NCBI RefSeq assembly: GCF_004166885.1
Contig: NZ_RCYU01000001.1
Span: 124,001-188,000 of the forward strand
Length of the DNA stretch: 64,000 nucleotides
Reading direction: 5' to 3'
From: Streptococcus sp. bf_0095
GTDB taxonomy: Bacteria > Bacillota > Bacilli > Lactobacillales > Streptococcaceae
This document shows positions 30,190 to 38,700 of the stretch, in pieces. Under the pieces are notes generated by a model. The model was given only the letters and a program-made list of their open reading frames with translations, was not told the DNA's origin and made no database searches. Each line of letters begins with the position of its first letter. Position 1 is the first letter of the stretch. A program made the translations under genes and the position numbers.

Positions 30190-30219
30190 ATGAAGAAACG
30201 ATGGCGACTCAGTCTTTAA
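30190..30219 (+). CDS. Possible 9-residue ORF between the T-box and trpX
   Basis: ATG to TAA encodes MKKRWRLSL, with a strong purine-rich ribosome site in front (AAGGGAGAAAAGAAG). It contains one Trp codon. It could be the remnant of a gene start, a small coupling ORF, or chance. Confidence 0.25.
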   Translation: MKKRWRLSL

Positions 30220-30264
30220 CAAAGATGCGAAAAAACGAAAAAATAAATAATTGAGGTAAAGAAA

Positions 30265-31269
30265 ATGAAAAACAAACGTGTATTGGGAATGATTGGTGCT
30301 TTGCTAGCTATTATTTTAGTAGCAGTAGTCTATCCAATGTTAAACAATAAAAATGAAGCTAATAAAGCAGATGGAACTAAAAAGGTAAAAGTCGGTGTCT
30401 TGCAGTTGGTCAGCCACCCATCGCTAGACGAAATCTACAAGGGGATTCAAGATGGCTTGGCTGAAGAAGGCTATGACAAGGACAAGATTGAGATTGAATT
30501 CCTCAATGCAGAAGGGGACCAAAACAAGGTTGCTACCATGAGTAAGCAATTGGTCCAAAACAACAACGACGTTTTGATCGGAATCGCAACCCCATCTGCT
30601 CAAGGTTTGGCTAGTGCAACCAAGGACAAACCAATCGTCATGGGTGCTATCACAGACCCAGTCGGCGCTAACTTGGTCAAAGATTTGAAAAAACCAGGTG
30701 GCAATATCACAGGAGTATCTGACCACAACCCAACGGAACAACAGTTGAAATTGATCAAAGAGTTGACTCCAAACGTGAAAACAATCGGTGTCCTTTACTC
30801 AACCAGTGAAGATAATTCTAAAACGCAAGTAGAAGAATTTACAAAATTGGCTGAAAAAGCAGGCTACAAGGTGGTTCCTTATTCAGTCCCTTCTACAAAT
30901 GAAATTGCTTCAACGGTTTCTGTCATGACTGGTAAAGTGGATGCTATCTGGGTTCCAATTGACAACACCATCGCTTCAGCCTTCTCAACGGTAGTCGAAG
31001 CAAACAAAACAGCTAAAAAACCAATCTTCCCAAGTGCGACAGCCATGGTCGAAGCTGGTGGTTTAGGCTCAGTCGTTGTCGATCAACACGATCTTGGAGT
31101 GGCAACTGGTAAAATGGCTGCGAAAATCTTGAAAGGTCAAAAACCAGGTGATACACCAGTCGAAATCTTCACAGATGGTAAATCTGTCATCAACAAAAAA
31201 GTGGCAGAAGAATTAGGCATTACCATTCCAGAATCTGTCTTGAAAGAAGCTGGACAAGTCATCGAATAA
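30265..31269 (+). CDS. trpX: Tryptophan ABC transporter substrate-binding protein TrpX
   Basis: A 334-residue periplasmic-binding-type protein of the ABC_sub_bind family: an N-terminal hydrophobic segment (LGMIGALLAIILVAVVYPML) without a lipobox cysteine, so a membrane-anchored or cleaved signal, then KVKVGVLQLVSHPSLDEI. Family knowledge and the Trp T-box upstream make tryptophan the ligand. In pneumococcus trpX is followed by permease and ATPase genes; here the next gene is unrelated and neither partner is in the window. Confidence 0.88.
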   Translation: MKNKRVLGMIGALLAIILVAVVYPMLNNKNEANKADGTKKVKVGVLQLVSHPSLDEIYKGIQDGLAEEGYDKDKIEIEFLNAEGDQNKVATMSKQLVQNNNDVLIGIATPSAQGLASATKDKPIVMGAITDPVGANLVKDLKKPGGNITGVSDHNPTEQQLKLIKELTPNVKTIGVLYSTSEDNSKTQVEEFTKLAEKAGYKVVPYSVPSTNEIASTVSVMTGKVDAIWVPIDNTIASAFSTVVEANKTAKKPIFPSATAMVEAGGLGSVVVDQHDLGVATGKMAAKILKGQKPGDTPVEIFTDGKSVINKKVAEELGITIPESVLKEAGQVIE

Positions 31270-31392
31270 AAACAAACGGATAACAAGAACGGCAGAGGAA
31301 TTTGGCTTTGGCAGGTCTTTAAATCCTGACCTTTAAAAATGTTCACCAGTGCCCAGGACCAGCTTATTTTACTCTTGGTAGAGGAGAAAGAA

Positions 31393-31812
31393 TTGAAAAT
31401 CAAAATAACAGATCTTCATCCGACCCAACTATATTTATCAGAAAAGAAGTTACATGATATCCAGATGCTTGATCAATCGGCGGAAATCATCAATGTGGAT
31501 CCAATTAGTATTCTTGCGTTTGGAAATTGCTTCTTGATTACAAACGGGCATCACAGGGCTTATCAGTCTTTATTGGCAGGTCGGGATACGATTTCTGCTG
31601 AGTTTGATAAAGATGGTGGTGATGAAATTTATCATCTCTATGCGCAAGCTTGTGAGGAAAGAAAGATATCCTCTGTTTTGGATTTAAAACATCGTATCTT
31701 ACCTCAAGATGAGTATGAAGCAAAATGGTATAACTGGTGTGATGGTTTTAACCAAGCAGCAACTCTTCTATTGAAAAGGAAAGCAGATGAAACAGACAAG
31801 GCAAATAAATAA
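31393..31812 (+). CDS. ParB/sulfiredoxin-like domain protein
   Basis: A 139-residue protein with a ParB/Srx-like core: IKITDLHPTQLYLSEKKL, then ITNGHHRAYQSLLAG, where GHHR resembles the nucleotide-binding GHRR/GNHR box of the fold. A basic C-terminal tail follows. Chosen start is TTG 31393, 6 bp after GAGGAGA; the frame is open upstream to 31339. Function is unknown. It lies between trpX and the Phe T-box. Family call is by motif only. Confidence 0.55.
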   Translation: MKIKITDLHPTQLYLSEKKLHDIQMLDQSAEIINVDPISILAFGNCFLITNGHHRAYQSLLAGRDTISAEFDKDGGDEIYHLYAQACEERKISSVLDLKHRILPQDEYEAKWYNWCDGFNQAATLLLKRKADETDKANK

Positions 31813-31859
31813 TGCCCTGGGTCTTGTTTCTTTGTCTATTGAAATTAGTCTCATCTAAC

Positions 31860-31888
31860 TTGTTTTTTAACTAAAAATCTGCTAAACT
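31860..31888 (+). promoter_or_regulatory. Promoter of the pheS T-box transcript
   Basis: TTGTTT (31860-31865), 17 bp, TAAACT (31883-31888). Confidence 0.7.
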
Positions 31889-31894
31889 AGATAG

Positions 31895-32096
31895 TAATTG
31901 AATAGAAATCTGCAAGACTAGTACCTCAAGGGAAGTGCAACAGGGAGAAGAGCCGTGACTGAAAGCTCTTTGCATGAAAGCTGAGTGAATTCACTTGCGC
32001 AAAAGATTTAGAAATTAAGGTCTGAGTTTCAGATAAAAAACGGATGGTACCGCGTGTCAACGCTCCGAATATGGGTGTGGCACGTGGTTTTTTCTA
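31895..32096 (+). ncRNA. Phenylalanine T-box leader with terminator
   Basis: T-box antiterminator core GGTACCGCG (32046-32054) and an intrinsic terminator (CCGCGTGTC with GGCACGTGG, T-run). The likely specifier is TTC at 31990-31992 followed by A, that is tRNA-Phe, matching the downstream pheS and pheT genes. Confidence 0.88.
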
Positions 32097-32126
32097 TGTC
32101 TGAGTGAAGACCATGATGGAGGAAAT

Positions 32127-33173
32127 ATGTCAACGATTGAAGAACAACTAAAAGCGCTTCGGGAAGAAACGCTGGCAGCCTTGAAGCAGATCTCTGCTGA
32201 AAATAAAAAAGAGATGCAAGAGTTACGCGTCTCTGTCCTTGGGAAGAAAGGGTCGCTAACCGAGATCCTCAAAGGGATGAAAGATGTCTCTGCTGAGATG
32301 CGTCCGGTCATCGGGAAACATGTTAATGAAGCCCGTGATGTCTTGACTGCTGCCTTTGAAGAAACAGCCAAGCTCTTGGAAGAAAAGAAAGTTCAAGCTA
32401 AATTGGCTAGTGAAAGTATCGACGTGACCCTTCCTGGACGTCCAGTTGCAAGTGGTCACCGTCATGTCTTGACCCAAACCAGTGAAGAAATCGAAGATAT
32501 CTTTATCGGGATGGGCTACCAAGTCGTAGATGGCTTTGAAGTCGAAAAAGACTACTACAACTTTGAACGCATGAACTTGCCAAAGGATCACCCGGCTCGT
32601 GATATGCAGGACACCTTCTACATCACAGAAGAAATCTTGCTTCGGACCCATACTTCGCCAGTTCAAGCGCGTGCCATGGATGCGCATGACTTTAGCAAGG
32701 GGCCTTTGAAGATGATCTCTCCAGGGCGTGTTTTCCGTCGGGATACAGATGATGCGACCCACAGTCACCAGTTCCATCAGATCGAAGGCTTGGTTGTTGG
32801 GAAGAACATTTCTATGGCAGACCTTCAAGGAACGCTTCAGTTGATCGTGCAGAAGATGTTTGGTGCAGAACGTCAAATCCGTCTGCGTCCTTCTTACTTC
32901 CCATTTACAGAGCCATCCGTTGAGGTCGATGTATCTTGCTTCAAATGTGGTGGAGCGGGATGTAATGTATGTAAGAAGACGGGTTGGATCGAAATCATGG
33001 GGGCCGGTATGGTTCACCCACGCGTGCTCGAGATGAGTGGTATTGATTCAACAGTCTATTCAGGATTTGCCTTCGGACTTGGTCAGGAGCGTGTAGCCAT
33101 GCTTCGTTATGGAATCAATGATATCCGTGGCTTCTATCAAGGAGATGTTCGTTTCTCAGAACAGTTTAAATAA
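32127..33173 (+). CDS. pheS: Phenylalanyl-tRNA synthetase alpha subunit
   Basis: A 348-residue class II synthetase alpha chain. The N-terminal coiled coil (about 1-90) binds tRNA. The catalytic domain shows [31 protein letters not shown] (motif 2 region) and [18 protein letters not shown] (motif 3). [18 protein letters not shown] insertion has four cysteines, as in bacterial PheS. With PheT it forms an alpha2beta2 enzyme that charges tRNA-Phe. Controlled by the Phe T-box. Confidence 0.97.
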   Translation: MSTIEEQLKALREETLAALKQISAENKKEMQELRVSVLGKKGSLTEILKGMKDVSAEMRPVIGKHVNEARDVLTAAFEETAKLLEEKKVQAKLASESIDVTLPGRPVASGHRHVLTQTSEEIEDIFIGMGYQVVDGFEVEKDYYNFERMNLPKDHPARDMQDTFYITEEILLRTHTSPVQARAMDAHDFSKGPLKMISPGRVFRRDTDDATHSHQFHQIEGLVVGKNISMADLQGTLQLIVQKMFGAERQIRLRPSYFPFTEPSVEVDVSCFKCGGAGCNVCKKTGWIEIMGAGMVHPRVLEMSGIDSTVYSGFAFGLGQERVAMLRYGINDIRGFYQGDVRFSEQFK

Positions 33174-33175
33174 TC

Positions 33176-33691
33176 ATGTTAGTTAGAGTAAAAATCGATC
33201 AATTGCAGACCTTACGTGACCTAGAGGTGGAAACCTATCGGGAGACCTTTGGTCCCTATATTGTTGAGGAAGACTTGGAAGAGTACTTCTCTACGGTGCT
33301 CTCTTTGGAGCAAATCGAGAAAGATCTGTTAGATCCAGAATCCGAAACCTATTTTGTCCTCAATGAAGAACAAGAAATCTGTGGTTTTCTCAAGATCAAC
33401 TGGGGGCAAGCGCAGACGGAGCCAGTAGAGATGGATAAGTCCTTTGAGATTCAACGGATCTATGTCAAAAAGGAATATCATGGAGCTGGTTTCGGTAAGG
33501 AAATGTTTACCTTTGCGCTGCATCAAGCGAAGAGCCGTGGCTTTGAGTGGGCCTGGCTAGGTGTCTGGGAACGCAATTTTAAGGCGCAAGATTTTTACTA
33601 CCGCTTTGGATTTGAACGATTTAGTGAACACGAGTATCCTACCGGTGATACGGTTGATATTGACTGGTTGTTGAGAAAGAAATTGACCTAG
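33176..33691 (+). CDS. GNAT-family N-acetyltransferase in the phe operon
   Basis: A 171-residue GNAT acetyltransferase. The acetyl-CoA loop is in YVKKEYHGAGFGKEMF and the C-terminal FYYRFGFERFSEHEY closes the fold. It starts two bases after the pheS stop. The same position between pheS and pheT is seen in other streptococci. The acceptor substrate is unknown; spermidine/spermine-type or protein N-terminus acetylation are only guesses. Confidence 0.85.
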   Translation: MLVRVKIDQLQTLRDLEVETYRETFGPYIVEEDLEEYFSTVLSLEQIEKDLLDPESETYFVLNEEQEICGFLKINWGQAQTEPVEMDKSFEIQRIYVKKEYHGAGFGKEMFTFALHQAKSRGFEWAWLGVWERNFKAQDFYYRFGFERFSEHEYPTGDTVDIDWLLRKKLT

Positions 33692-33789
33692 AATGGACAA
33701 GAAACTTCTATTCTAGAGAAGGGGAGGTTATTAGACCTACCTAAGCCAGACTCGGGCTGGAAAACACAAAATGAAAGGATCTAAACGAG

Positions 33790-33836
33790 GGTCAAAGGAA
33801 ATCTAGGAAAGTCATCTAGATTTCAGTAGAACCCTT
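33790..33836 (+). other. Two-part hairpin in the pheT leader
   Basis: GAAATCTAG pairs with CTAGATTTC around GAAAGTCAT, enclosed by AGGGT/ACCCT. No T-run follows, so it is not a terminator. It occupies the 157-bp gap before pheT, which otherwise holds nothing I can name. Confidence 0.45.
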
Positions 33837-33848
33837 GGTATCTTACAT

Positions 33849-36254
33849 ATGTTAGTTAGTTATAAATGGTTAAAAGAATTGGTGGACATTGATGTGCCAT
33901 CACAAGAGTTGGCTGAAAAAATGTCAACCACAGGGATCGAGGTAGAAGGTGTGGAATCTCCAGCTGCTGGTCTCTCAAAAATTGTTGTCGGAGAAATCTT
34001 GTCTTGTGAAGATGTGCCCGAAACTCATTTGCATGTCTGCCAAGTCAATGTGGGTGAAGAAGAAGCTCGTCAAATTGTCTGTGGAGCACCAAATGTGCGT
34101 GCAGGCATCAAGGTTATGGTGGCTCTTCCGGGTGCCCGCATTGCGGATAACTATAAGATCAAAAAAGGGAAAATCCGTGGCTTAGAGTCACTAGGGATGA
34201 TCTGCTCACTTGGTGAATTGGGCATTTCTGACTCTGTTGTACCGAAGGAATTCGCAGATGGTATCCAAATCTTGCCGGATGATGCAGTACTAGGTGAGGA
34301 AGTATTCTCTTACCTAGACTTGGATGATGAAATCATCGAACTTTCCATCACTCCAAACCGTGCAGACGCCCTTTCAATGCGTGGAGTGGCGCACGAAGTG
34401 GCAGCCATCTATGACAAGGCAGTCACCTTCAAAGAATTTACTTTAACAGAAACAGACCAAGCTGCAGCAGATGCTCTTTCAGTCAGCATTGACACAGACA
34501 AGGCACCTTACTATGCAGCTCGTATCTTGGATAATGTGACTATCGCACCAAGTCCACAATGGTTGCAAAACCTCCTCATGAACGAAGGCATCCGTCCGAT
34601 TAACAATGTCGTTGACGTGACCAACTACATCTTGCTCTACTTTGGTCAGCCTATGCATGCCTTCGACTTGGATACCTTTGAAGGAAACGACATCCGTGTG
34701 CGTGAAGCGCGTGCTGGTGAAAAATTGGTGACCTTGGATGGGGAAGAACGTGACTTGGAAGTAACTGACCTGGTGATTACGGTTGCAGACAAACCAGTGG
34801 CCCTTGCAGGTGTCATGGGTGGTCAGGCTACAGAAATCTCTGAAAACTCTAGTCGTGTTGTCCTTGAAGCTGCTGTCTTCAATGGCAAATCTATCCGTAA
34901 GACCAGCGGTCGTCTCAATCTTCGTTCAGAATCATCTTCTCGCTTTGAAAAAGGGATCAATGTGGCAACCGTTAATGAAGCCCTTGATGCAGCAGCAAGC
35001 ATGATTGCTGAATTGGCCGGTGCGACTGTTCGTAAAGGAATCGTTTCAGCAGGCCAGTTGGATACTTCGGATGTAGAAGTTTCTTCAACCCTTGCAGACG
35101 TTAACCGTGTCCTTGGTACAGAACTTTCCTACGCGGATGTAGAAGATGTCTTCCGTCGCCTTGGATTTGGCCTTTCTGGAAATGCAGATAGCTTCACAGT
35201 TAGCGTACCACGTCGCCGTTGGGATATCACCATCGAAGCGGACCTCTTTGAAGAAATCGCCCGTATCTATGGTTATGATCGCTTGCCAACCAGTCTTCCA
35301 AAAGACGATGGGACAGCCGGTGAATTGACTGCAACTCAAAAATTGCGTCGTAAAGTTCGTACCATTGCTGAAGGGGCAGGACTGACTGAAATCATCACCT
35401 ATGCTTTGACAACTCCTGAAAAAGCGATTGAATTTACGCCTACACCAAGCAACTTAACTGAGCTCATGTGGCCAATGACTGTGGATCGTTCAGTCCTCCG
35501 TCAAAATATGGTTTCAGGTATTTTGGATACCGTTGCTTACAACGTGGCTCGTAAGAACAAAGACTTGGCCCTTTACGAGATTGGAAAAGTCTTCGAGCAA
35601 ACAGGAAATCCAAAAGAAGAATTACCAAACGAAATCAATAGCTTTGCCTTTGCATTGACAGGTTTAGTTGCTGAAAAAGACTTCCAAACAGCTGCGGTTC
35701 CAGTTGATTTCTTCTATGCTAAGGGAATTTTGGAAGCTCTCTTTGCTCGTTTGGGTCTTGAAGCGACCTATACAGCAACCTCTGAAATCTCCAGCCTTCA
35801 CCCAGGACGGACAGCCTTGATTTCACTCGGTGACCAAGTCCTTGGTTTCCTCGGTCAAGTGCATCCTGTAACGGCTAAGGCTTATGATATTCCAGAGACG
35901 TATGTAGCAGAACTTAACCTTTCAGCTATCGAAGCAGCCCTTCAACCAGCCGCTCCATTTGTGGAAATTACCAAGTTCCCAGCGGTGAGCCGTGATATCG
36001 CTCTTCTCCTCAAAGCAGAAGTGACCCACCAAGAGGTGGTCGATGCCATCCAAGCTGCGGGCGTGAAACGCTTGACAGACATCAAACTCTTTGACGTCTT
36101 CTCAGGTGAAAAACTGGGTGTCGGAATGAAGTCTATGGCCTACAGTCTGACCTTCCAAAATCCAGAAGATAGCTTGACAGACGAAGAAGTCGCACGCTAC
36201 ATGGAAAAAATCCAAGCTTCCCTTGAAGAAAAAGTAGACGCAGAAGTGCGGTAA
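33849..36254 (+). CDS. pheT: Phenylalanyl-tRNA synthetase beta subunit
   Basis: An 801-residue PheT of standard bacterial length. An EMAP-like tRNA-binding domain lies at about 40-150, followed by B3/B4 editing ([26 protein letters not shown]), B5, and the C-terminal ferredoxin-like anticodon-binding domain ([13 protein letters not shown]). It partners PheS and edits mischarged Tyr. The ATG at 33849 has no clear Shine-Dalgarno; the start is set by the family N-terminus [14 protein letters not shown]. Confidence 0.97.
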   Translation: MLVSYKWLKELVDIDVPSQELAEKMSTTGIEVEGVESPAAGLSKIVVGEILSCEDVPETHLHVCQVNVGEEEARQIVCGAPNVRAGIKVMVALPGARIADNYKIKKGKIRGLESLGMICSLGELGISDSVVPKEFADGIQILPDDAVLGEEVFSYLDLDDEIIELSITPNRADALSMRGVAHEVAAIYDKAVTFKEFTLTETDQAAADALSVSIDTDKAPYYAARILDNVTIAPSPQWLQNLLMNEGIRPINNVVDVTNYILLYFGQPMHAFDLDTFEGNDIRVREARAGEKLVTLDGEERDLEVTDLVITVADKPVALAGVMGGQATEISENSSRVVLEAAVFNGKSIRKTSGRLNLRSESSSRFEKGINVATVNEALDAAASMIAELAGATVRKGIVSAGQLDTSDVEVSSTLADVNRVLGTELSYADVEDVFRRLGFGLSGNADSFTVSVPRRRWDITIEADLFEEIARIYGYDRLPTSLPKDDGTAGELTATQKLRRKVRTIAEGAGLTEIITYALTTPEKAIEFTPTPSNLTELMWPMTVDRSVLRQNMVSGILDTVAYNVARKNKDLALYEIGKVFEQTGNPKEELPNEINSFAFALTGLVAEKDFQTAAVPVDFFYAKGILEALFARLGLEATYTATSEISSLHPGRTALISLGDQVLGFLGQVHPVTAKAYDIPETYVAELNLSAIEAALQPAAPFVEITKFPAVSRDIALLLKAEVTHQEVVDAIQAAGVKRLTDIKLFDVFSGEKLGVGMKSMAYSLTFQNPEDSLTDEEVARYMEKIQASLEEKVDAEVR

Positions 36255-36269
36255 ATCGTAAAAATTTGA

Positions 36270-36299
36270 AACAGTTGAGAATTTCTCAGCTGTTTTTTT
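36270..36299 (+). terminator. Terminator of the phe operon
   Basis: AACAGTTGAGA, loop ATT, TCTCAGCTGTT and a T-run. Confidence 0.9.
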
Positions 36300-36392
36300 C
36301 TTACAGAATTTACTTGATATAGAGCTTAAAACCCTATAAAAATAAAGAAATTCCTTTAAGGACTCAAAATATCCATGTCAACCATCTTTCTA

Positions 36393-36457
36393 TTTTTGAC
36401 AAATATTTTTATTTTTTGACAAATATACTTGTCAAAAAGAAAAAGAAGTGTTACAAT
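36393..36457 (+). promoter_or_regulatory. Promoter with palindromic operator of the XRE/ABC operon
   Basis: TTTTTGACAA occurs at 36393-36402 and 36413-36422. The second copy is matched by its reverse complement TTGTCAAAAA at 36429-36438, a perfect 10-bp inverted repeat with a 6-bp spacer. The right arm supplies the -35 (TTGTCA, 36429-36434), 17 bp before TACAAT (36452-36457). A repressor bound here would block RNA polymerase; the operon's own XRE protein is the obvious candidate. Confidence 0.65.
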
Positions 36458-36487
36458 GATTTTAGTTGAAAGAAGGGGAGGTTTCTT

Positions 36488-36796
36488 ATGGGAGCCATAT
36501 GGATTCTTTTTATCCCTTTTCTGATTATGGTTTATGCGAGCTCAGAAAAGAAGATTAAAAGGTTGAACAAACGCATTAGACGATTAGAAAAACAAGTGAA
36601 AGGAAATCAAGACATGTCTAGAATTTTAGAAGAATTGAAAGGCCAAACGGCCACTGTTACAGTGAGTGGTGTTGGGTTCGAGTATGAAATTTTGGATATC
36701 GACGAAGATTGGGTCAAACTGACTCGTGTGAATAATAAACAACAAAGAGAGACAAAATTAGTTCGCATCGAAGATATTCAAGGTATTCAACTATAA
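36488..36796 (+). CDS. Small membrane-anchored protein, function unknown
   Basis: A 102-residue protein: N-terminal membrane segment (GAIWILFIPFLIMVYA), a basic coiled-coil stretch (KRLNKRIRRLEKQVK), then a small beta-rich domain (TATVTVSGVGFEYEILDIDEDWVKL) that may be SH3-like. AGGGGAGG precedes the ATG. Similar small proteins often sit in front of an XRE regulator and an ABC transporter in Firmicutes. First gene of a five-gene operon; role unknown. Confidence 0.7.
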   Translation: MGAIWILFIPFLIMVYASSEKKIKRLNKRIRRLEKQVKGNQDMSRILEELKGQTATVTVSGVGFEYEILDIDEDWVKLTRVNNKQQRETKLVRIEDIQGIQL

Positions 36797-36809
36797 GGGG
36801 GCGAAAGCC

Positions 36810-37019
36810 ATGATCTTAAAAAATCGACTGAAAGAGCTGAGGGCGCGTGATGGGCTCAACCAATCCGAGCTAGCTAAGCTAGCAGGGGTCTCGCGCCAGT
36901 CCATCAGTCTCTTGGAGCGAGGGGAATACACCCCTTCGGTTATCATTGCTATCACCATCGCCCAGATTTTCAAGGAACCGGTGGAGAATGTTTTTAGTCT
37001 AGTAGAGGGAGAGGAATAA
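36810..37019 (+). CDS. XRE-family transcriptional regulator
   Basis: A 69-residue stand-alone helix-turn-helix protein: LKELRARDGLNQSELAKLAGVSRQSISLLERGEYTPS covers the HTH. It has no extra sensor domain. It belongs to the short Cro/CI-like group that often controls its own ABC-transporter operon, and the palindrome at the operon promoter fits that. AAGGGGGCG lies upstream; the next gene starts 2 bp later. Confidence 0.88.
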   Translation: MILKNRLKELRARDGLNQSELAKLAGVSRQSISLLERGEYTPSVIIAITIAQIFKEPVENVFSLVEGEE

Positions 37020-37021
37020 AA

Positions 37022-37795
37022 GTGAAAAAGAAGTTAAAAGAGAGGTCAGCCCGTTTTCGTTTTTGGAGAAATGTAGCCATGATCCTATTAGGTGTCATCA
37101 TCGGCTTTTTGACAGGATATTTTGGTGCTGATCATCCTATTGAATTCCAAAAGTTATTTGATCGAGATATGCTCTATATAGGGTCAATCATTTTATATCT
37201 GGTGATTTTCGGGATTGCGTCTACTTATCTCTTCTCGTCCCGCCAGTCTTATCAGATGATGGAGGAGGCAGAAGATGAAGACGAAGCCTACCGTTATGAA
37301 AGCCAAACGAGAAGGATCTATGACTTGGCTACGATTTTTAAAGGCGTCATGATTGTTCCCTATCTACTAGTAATTTTCTTCTCTTGCCAAAAACTAGTCT
37401 ATGAAGAAAAACTGACAGGTATCCTTGGAAAATACACCATCCCGCTTATTTTCCTCGGTTTGCTTCTCCTTACTTTTGGATTGGAACATCAGTTTCGGAA
37501 GACGTTTAAACAGATTTATGGAAAAGCGATTCCTCGCAATTCTAGCGGAGCAGAAGTCCGTGAATTAATAATGAGTATGATGGATGAAGCAGAAAAACAA
37601 ATTTGCTACGAGGAGAACTTCGACATTGTTTTCAAGTTAAGCAATTATGTCTTACCGATTTCCTTAATGGCGATATTCTTAGTTGGGATTACATTCCAGA
37701 CAGATATCTTGTTAGCATTAGTAGTTGTATCACTGATTTATGTCTATATCTTGGTCTCTCAGTACAAGATTACCAAACGTTACTATAAAGAGTAG
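37022..37795 (+). CDS. DUF3169-family membrane protein
   Basis: A 257-residue protein with six expected membrane helices in three pairs (near 16-35 and 50-72; 100-120 and 138-157; 205-245), and an acidic cytosolic stretch (MMEEAEDEDEAYRYES) between the first two pairs. The layout and position before an ABC ATPase match DUF3169 proteins. GTG start two bases after the XRE stop. Function unknown; possibly an accessory membrane part of the transporter. Confidence 0.65.
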   Translation: MKKKLKERSARFRFWRNVAMILLGVIIGFLTGYFGADHPIEFQKLFDRDMLYIGSIILYLVIFGIASTYLFSSRQSYQMMEEAEDEDEAYRYESQTRRIYDLATIFKGVMIVPYLLVIFFSCQKLVYEEKLTGILGKYTIPLIFLGLLLLTFGLEHQFRKTFKQIYGKAIPRNSSGAEVRELIMSMMDEAEKQICYEENFDIVFKLSNYVLPISLMAIFLVGITFQTDILLALVVVSLIYVYILVSQYKITKRYYKE

Positions 37796-37806
37796 AGGAG
37801 TTTTCT

Positions 37807-38700
37807 ATGTTAGAAATCAGAAATTTAGAAAAGAGTTTTGGCAAGAAGCAAGTCTTGTTCGGGATTGACTTGACTGCGAAAAAAGGATCCATCTTAGGTT
37901 TGATCGGGAAGAACGGAGCAGGGAAGACCACCATCTTCCATAGTATCCTCCGCTTCCTTGATTACAGTGGCGATATCCAATTGGATGGCCAAGCAATCAG
38001 TCAAGAAACCTATAAGGAAATCGGCTACCTGCCAGAAGAGCGGAGCCTCATGCCTAAGTTGACTATCTACGAGCAAGTCCGTTACCTTGCTAATCTCAAA
38101 GGAATGTCAACTGCTGAGGTCAAGGAGAAGCTTCCAATTTGGATGGAAAAGCTCCAAGTAAAAGGGAAATTAACCGATAAGATTAAGAGCCTTTCAAAAG
38201 GGAATCAGCAAAAGGTTCAATTGATCATTACCATGATCCATGAACCAAAATTGATCATCTTGGATGAGCCGTTTAGTGGACTGGATCCTGTCAATACAGA
38301 AGTGCTCAAGCAGGTCATTTTTGAAGAAAAAGAGCGTGGTGCGACCATTATCTTCTCTGACCACGTCATGACCAATGTGGAAGAACTCTGTGATGAGTTG
38401 GTCATGATTCGTGATGGATCTGTGATTCTCTCAGGTCCCGTACAAGAAGTTCGCAATAGCTTCGGGAAGACTCGTCTCTTCGTATCCAATGACTTCAGTA
38501 AAGAGGAGTTGGAAGTGTTGCCTCACGTGACCAAGGTGACCATGACCAAGCAAGGCCTTTGGAAGTTGGTATTGGATGATGAAACAGCAGGTCCAGACCT
38601 CTTTGATCAGTTGACCAAGGGTCGCTATATTGCAACCTTTGACCAACAAGCCCCAACCATTGATGAAATCTTTAAACTAGAATCAGGAGTAGAAGTATGA
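37807..38700 (+). CDS. ABC transporter ATP-binding protein (NatA-like)
   Basis: A 297-residue ABC ATPase of the drug/Na+ exporter branch. Walker A is GKNGAGKTT (about 37-45), the signature region is LSKGNQQKVQLI, and Walker B is LIILDEPFSGLDP. A C-terminal domain of about 80 residues follows, as in NatA/EcsA-like ATPases. It overlaps the permease gene by ATGA, so the two are coupled. It most likely powers export by the next gene's product. Confidence 0.9.
   Translation: MLEIRNLEKSFGKKQVLFGIDLTAKKGSILGLIGKNGAGKTTIFHSILRFLDYSGDIQLDGQAISQETYKEIGYLPEERSLMPKLTIYEQVRYLANLKGMSTAEVKEKLPIWMEKLQVKGKLTDKIKSLSKGNQQKVQLIITMIHEPKLIILDEPFSGLDPVNTEVLKQVIFEEKERGATIIFSDHVMTNVEELCDELVMIRDGSVILSGPVQEVRNSFGKTRLFVSNDFSKEELEVLPHVTKVTMTKQGLWKLVLDDETAGPDLFDQLTKGRYIATFDQQAPTIDEIFKLESGVEV

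Noticed and set aside
32256..33017. 253-codon minus-strand frame opposite pheS
   Set aside because: Shadow of pheS, with no recognisable domain and no ribosome site; pheS is certain.
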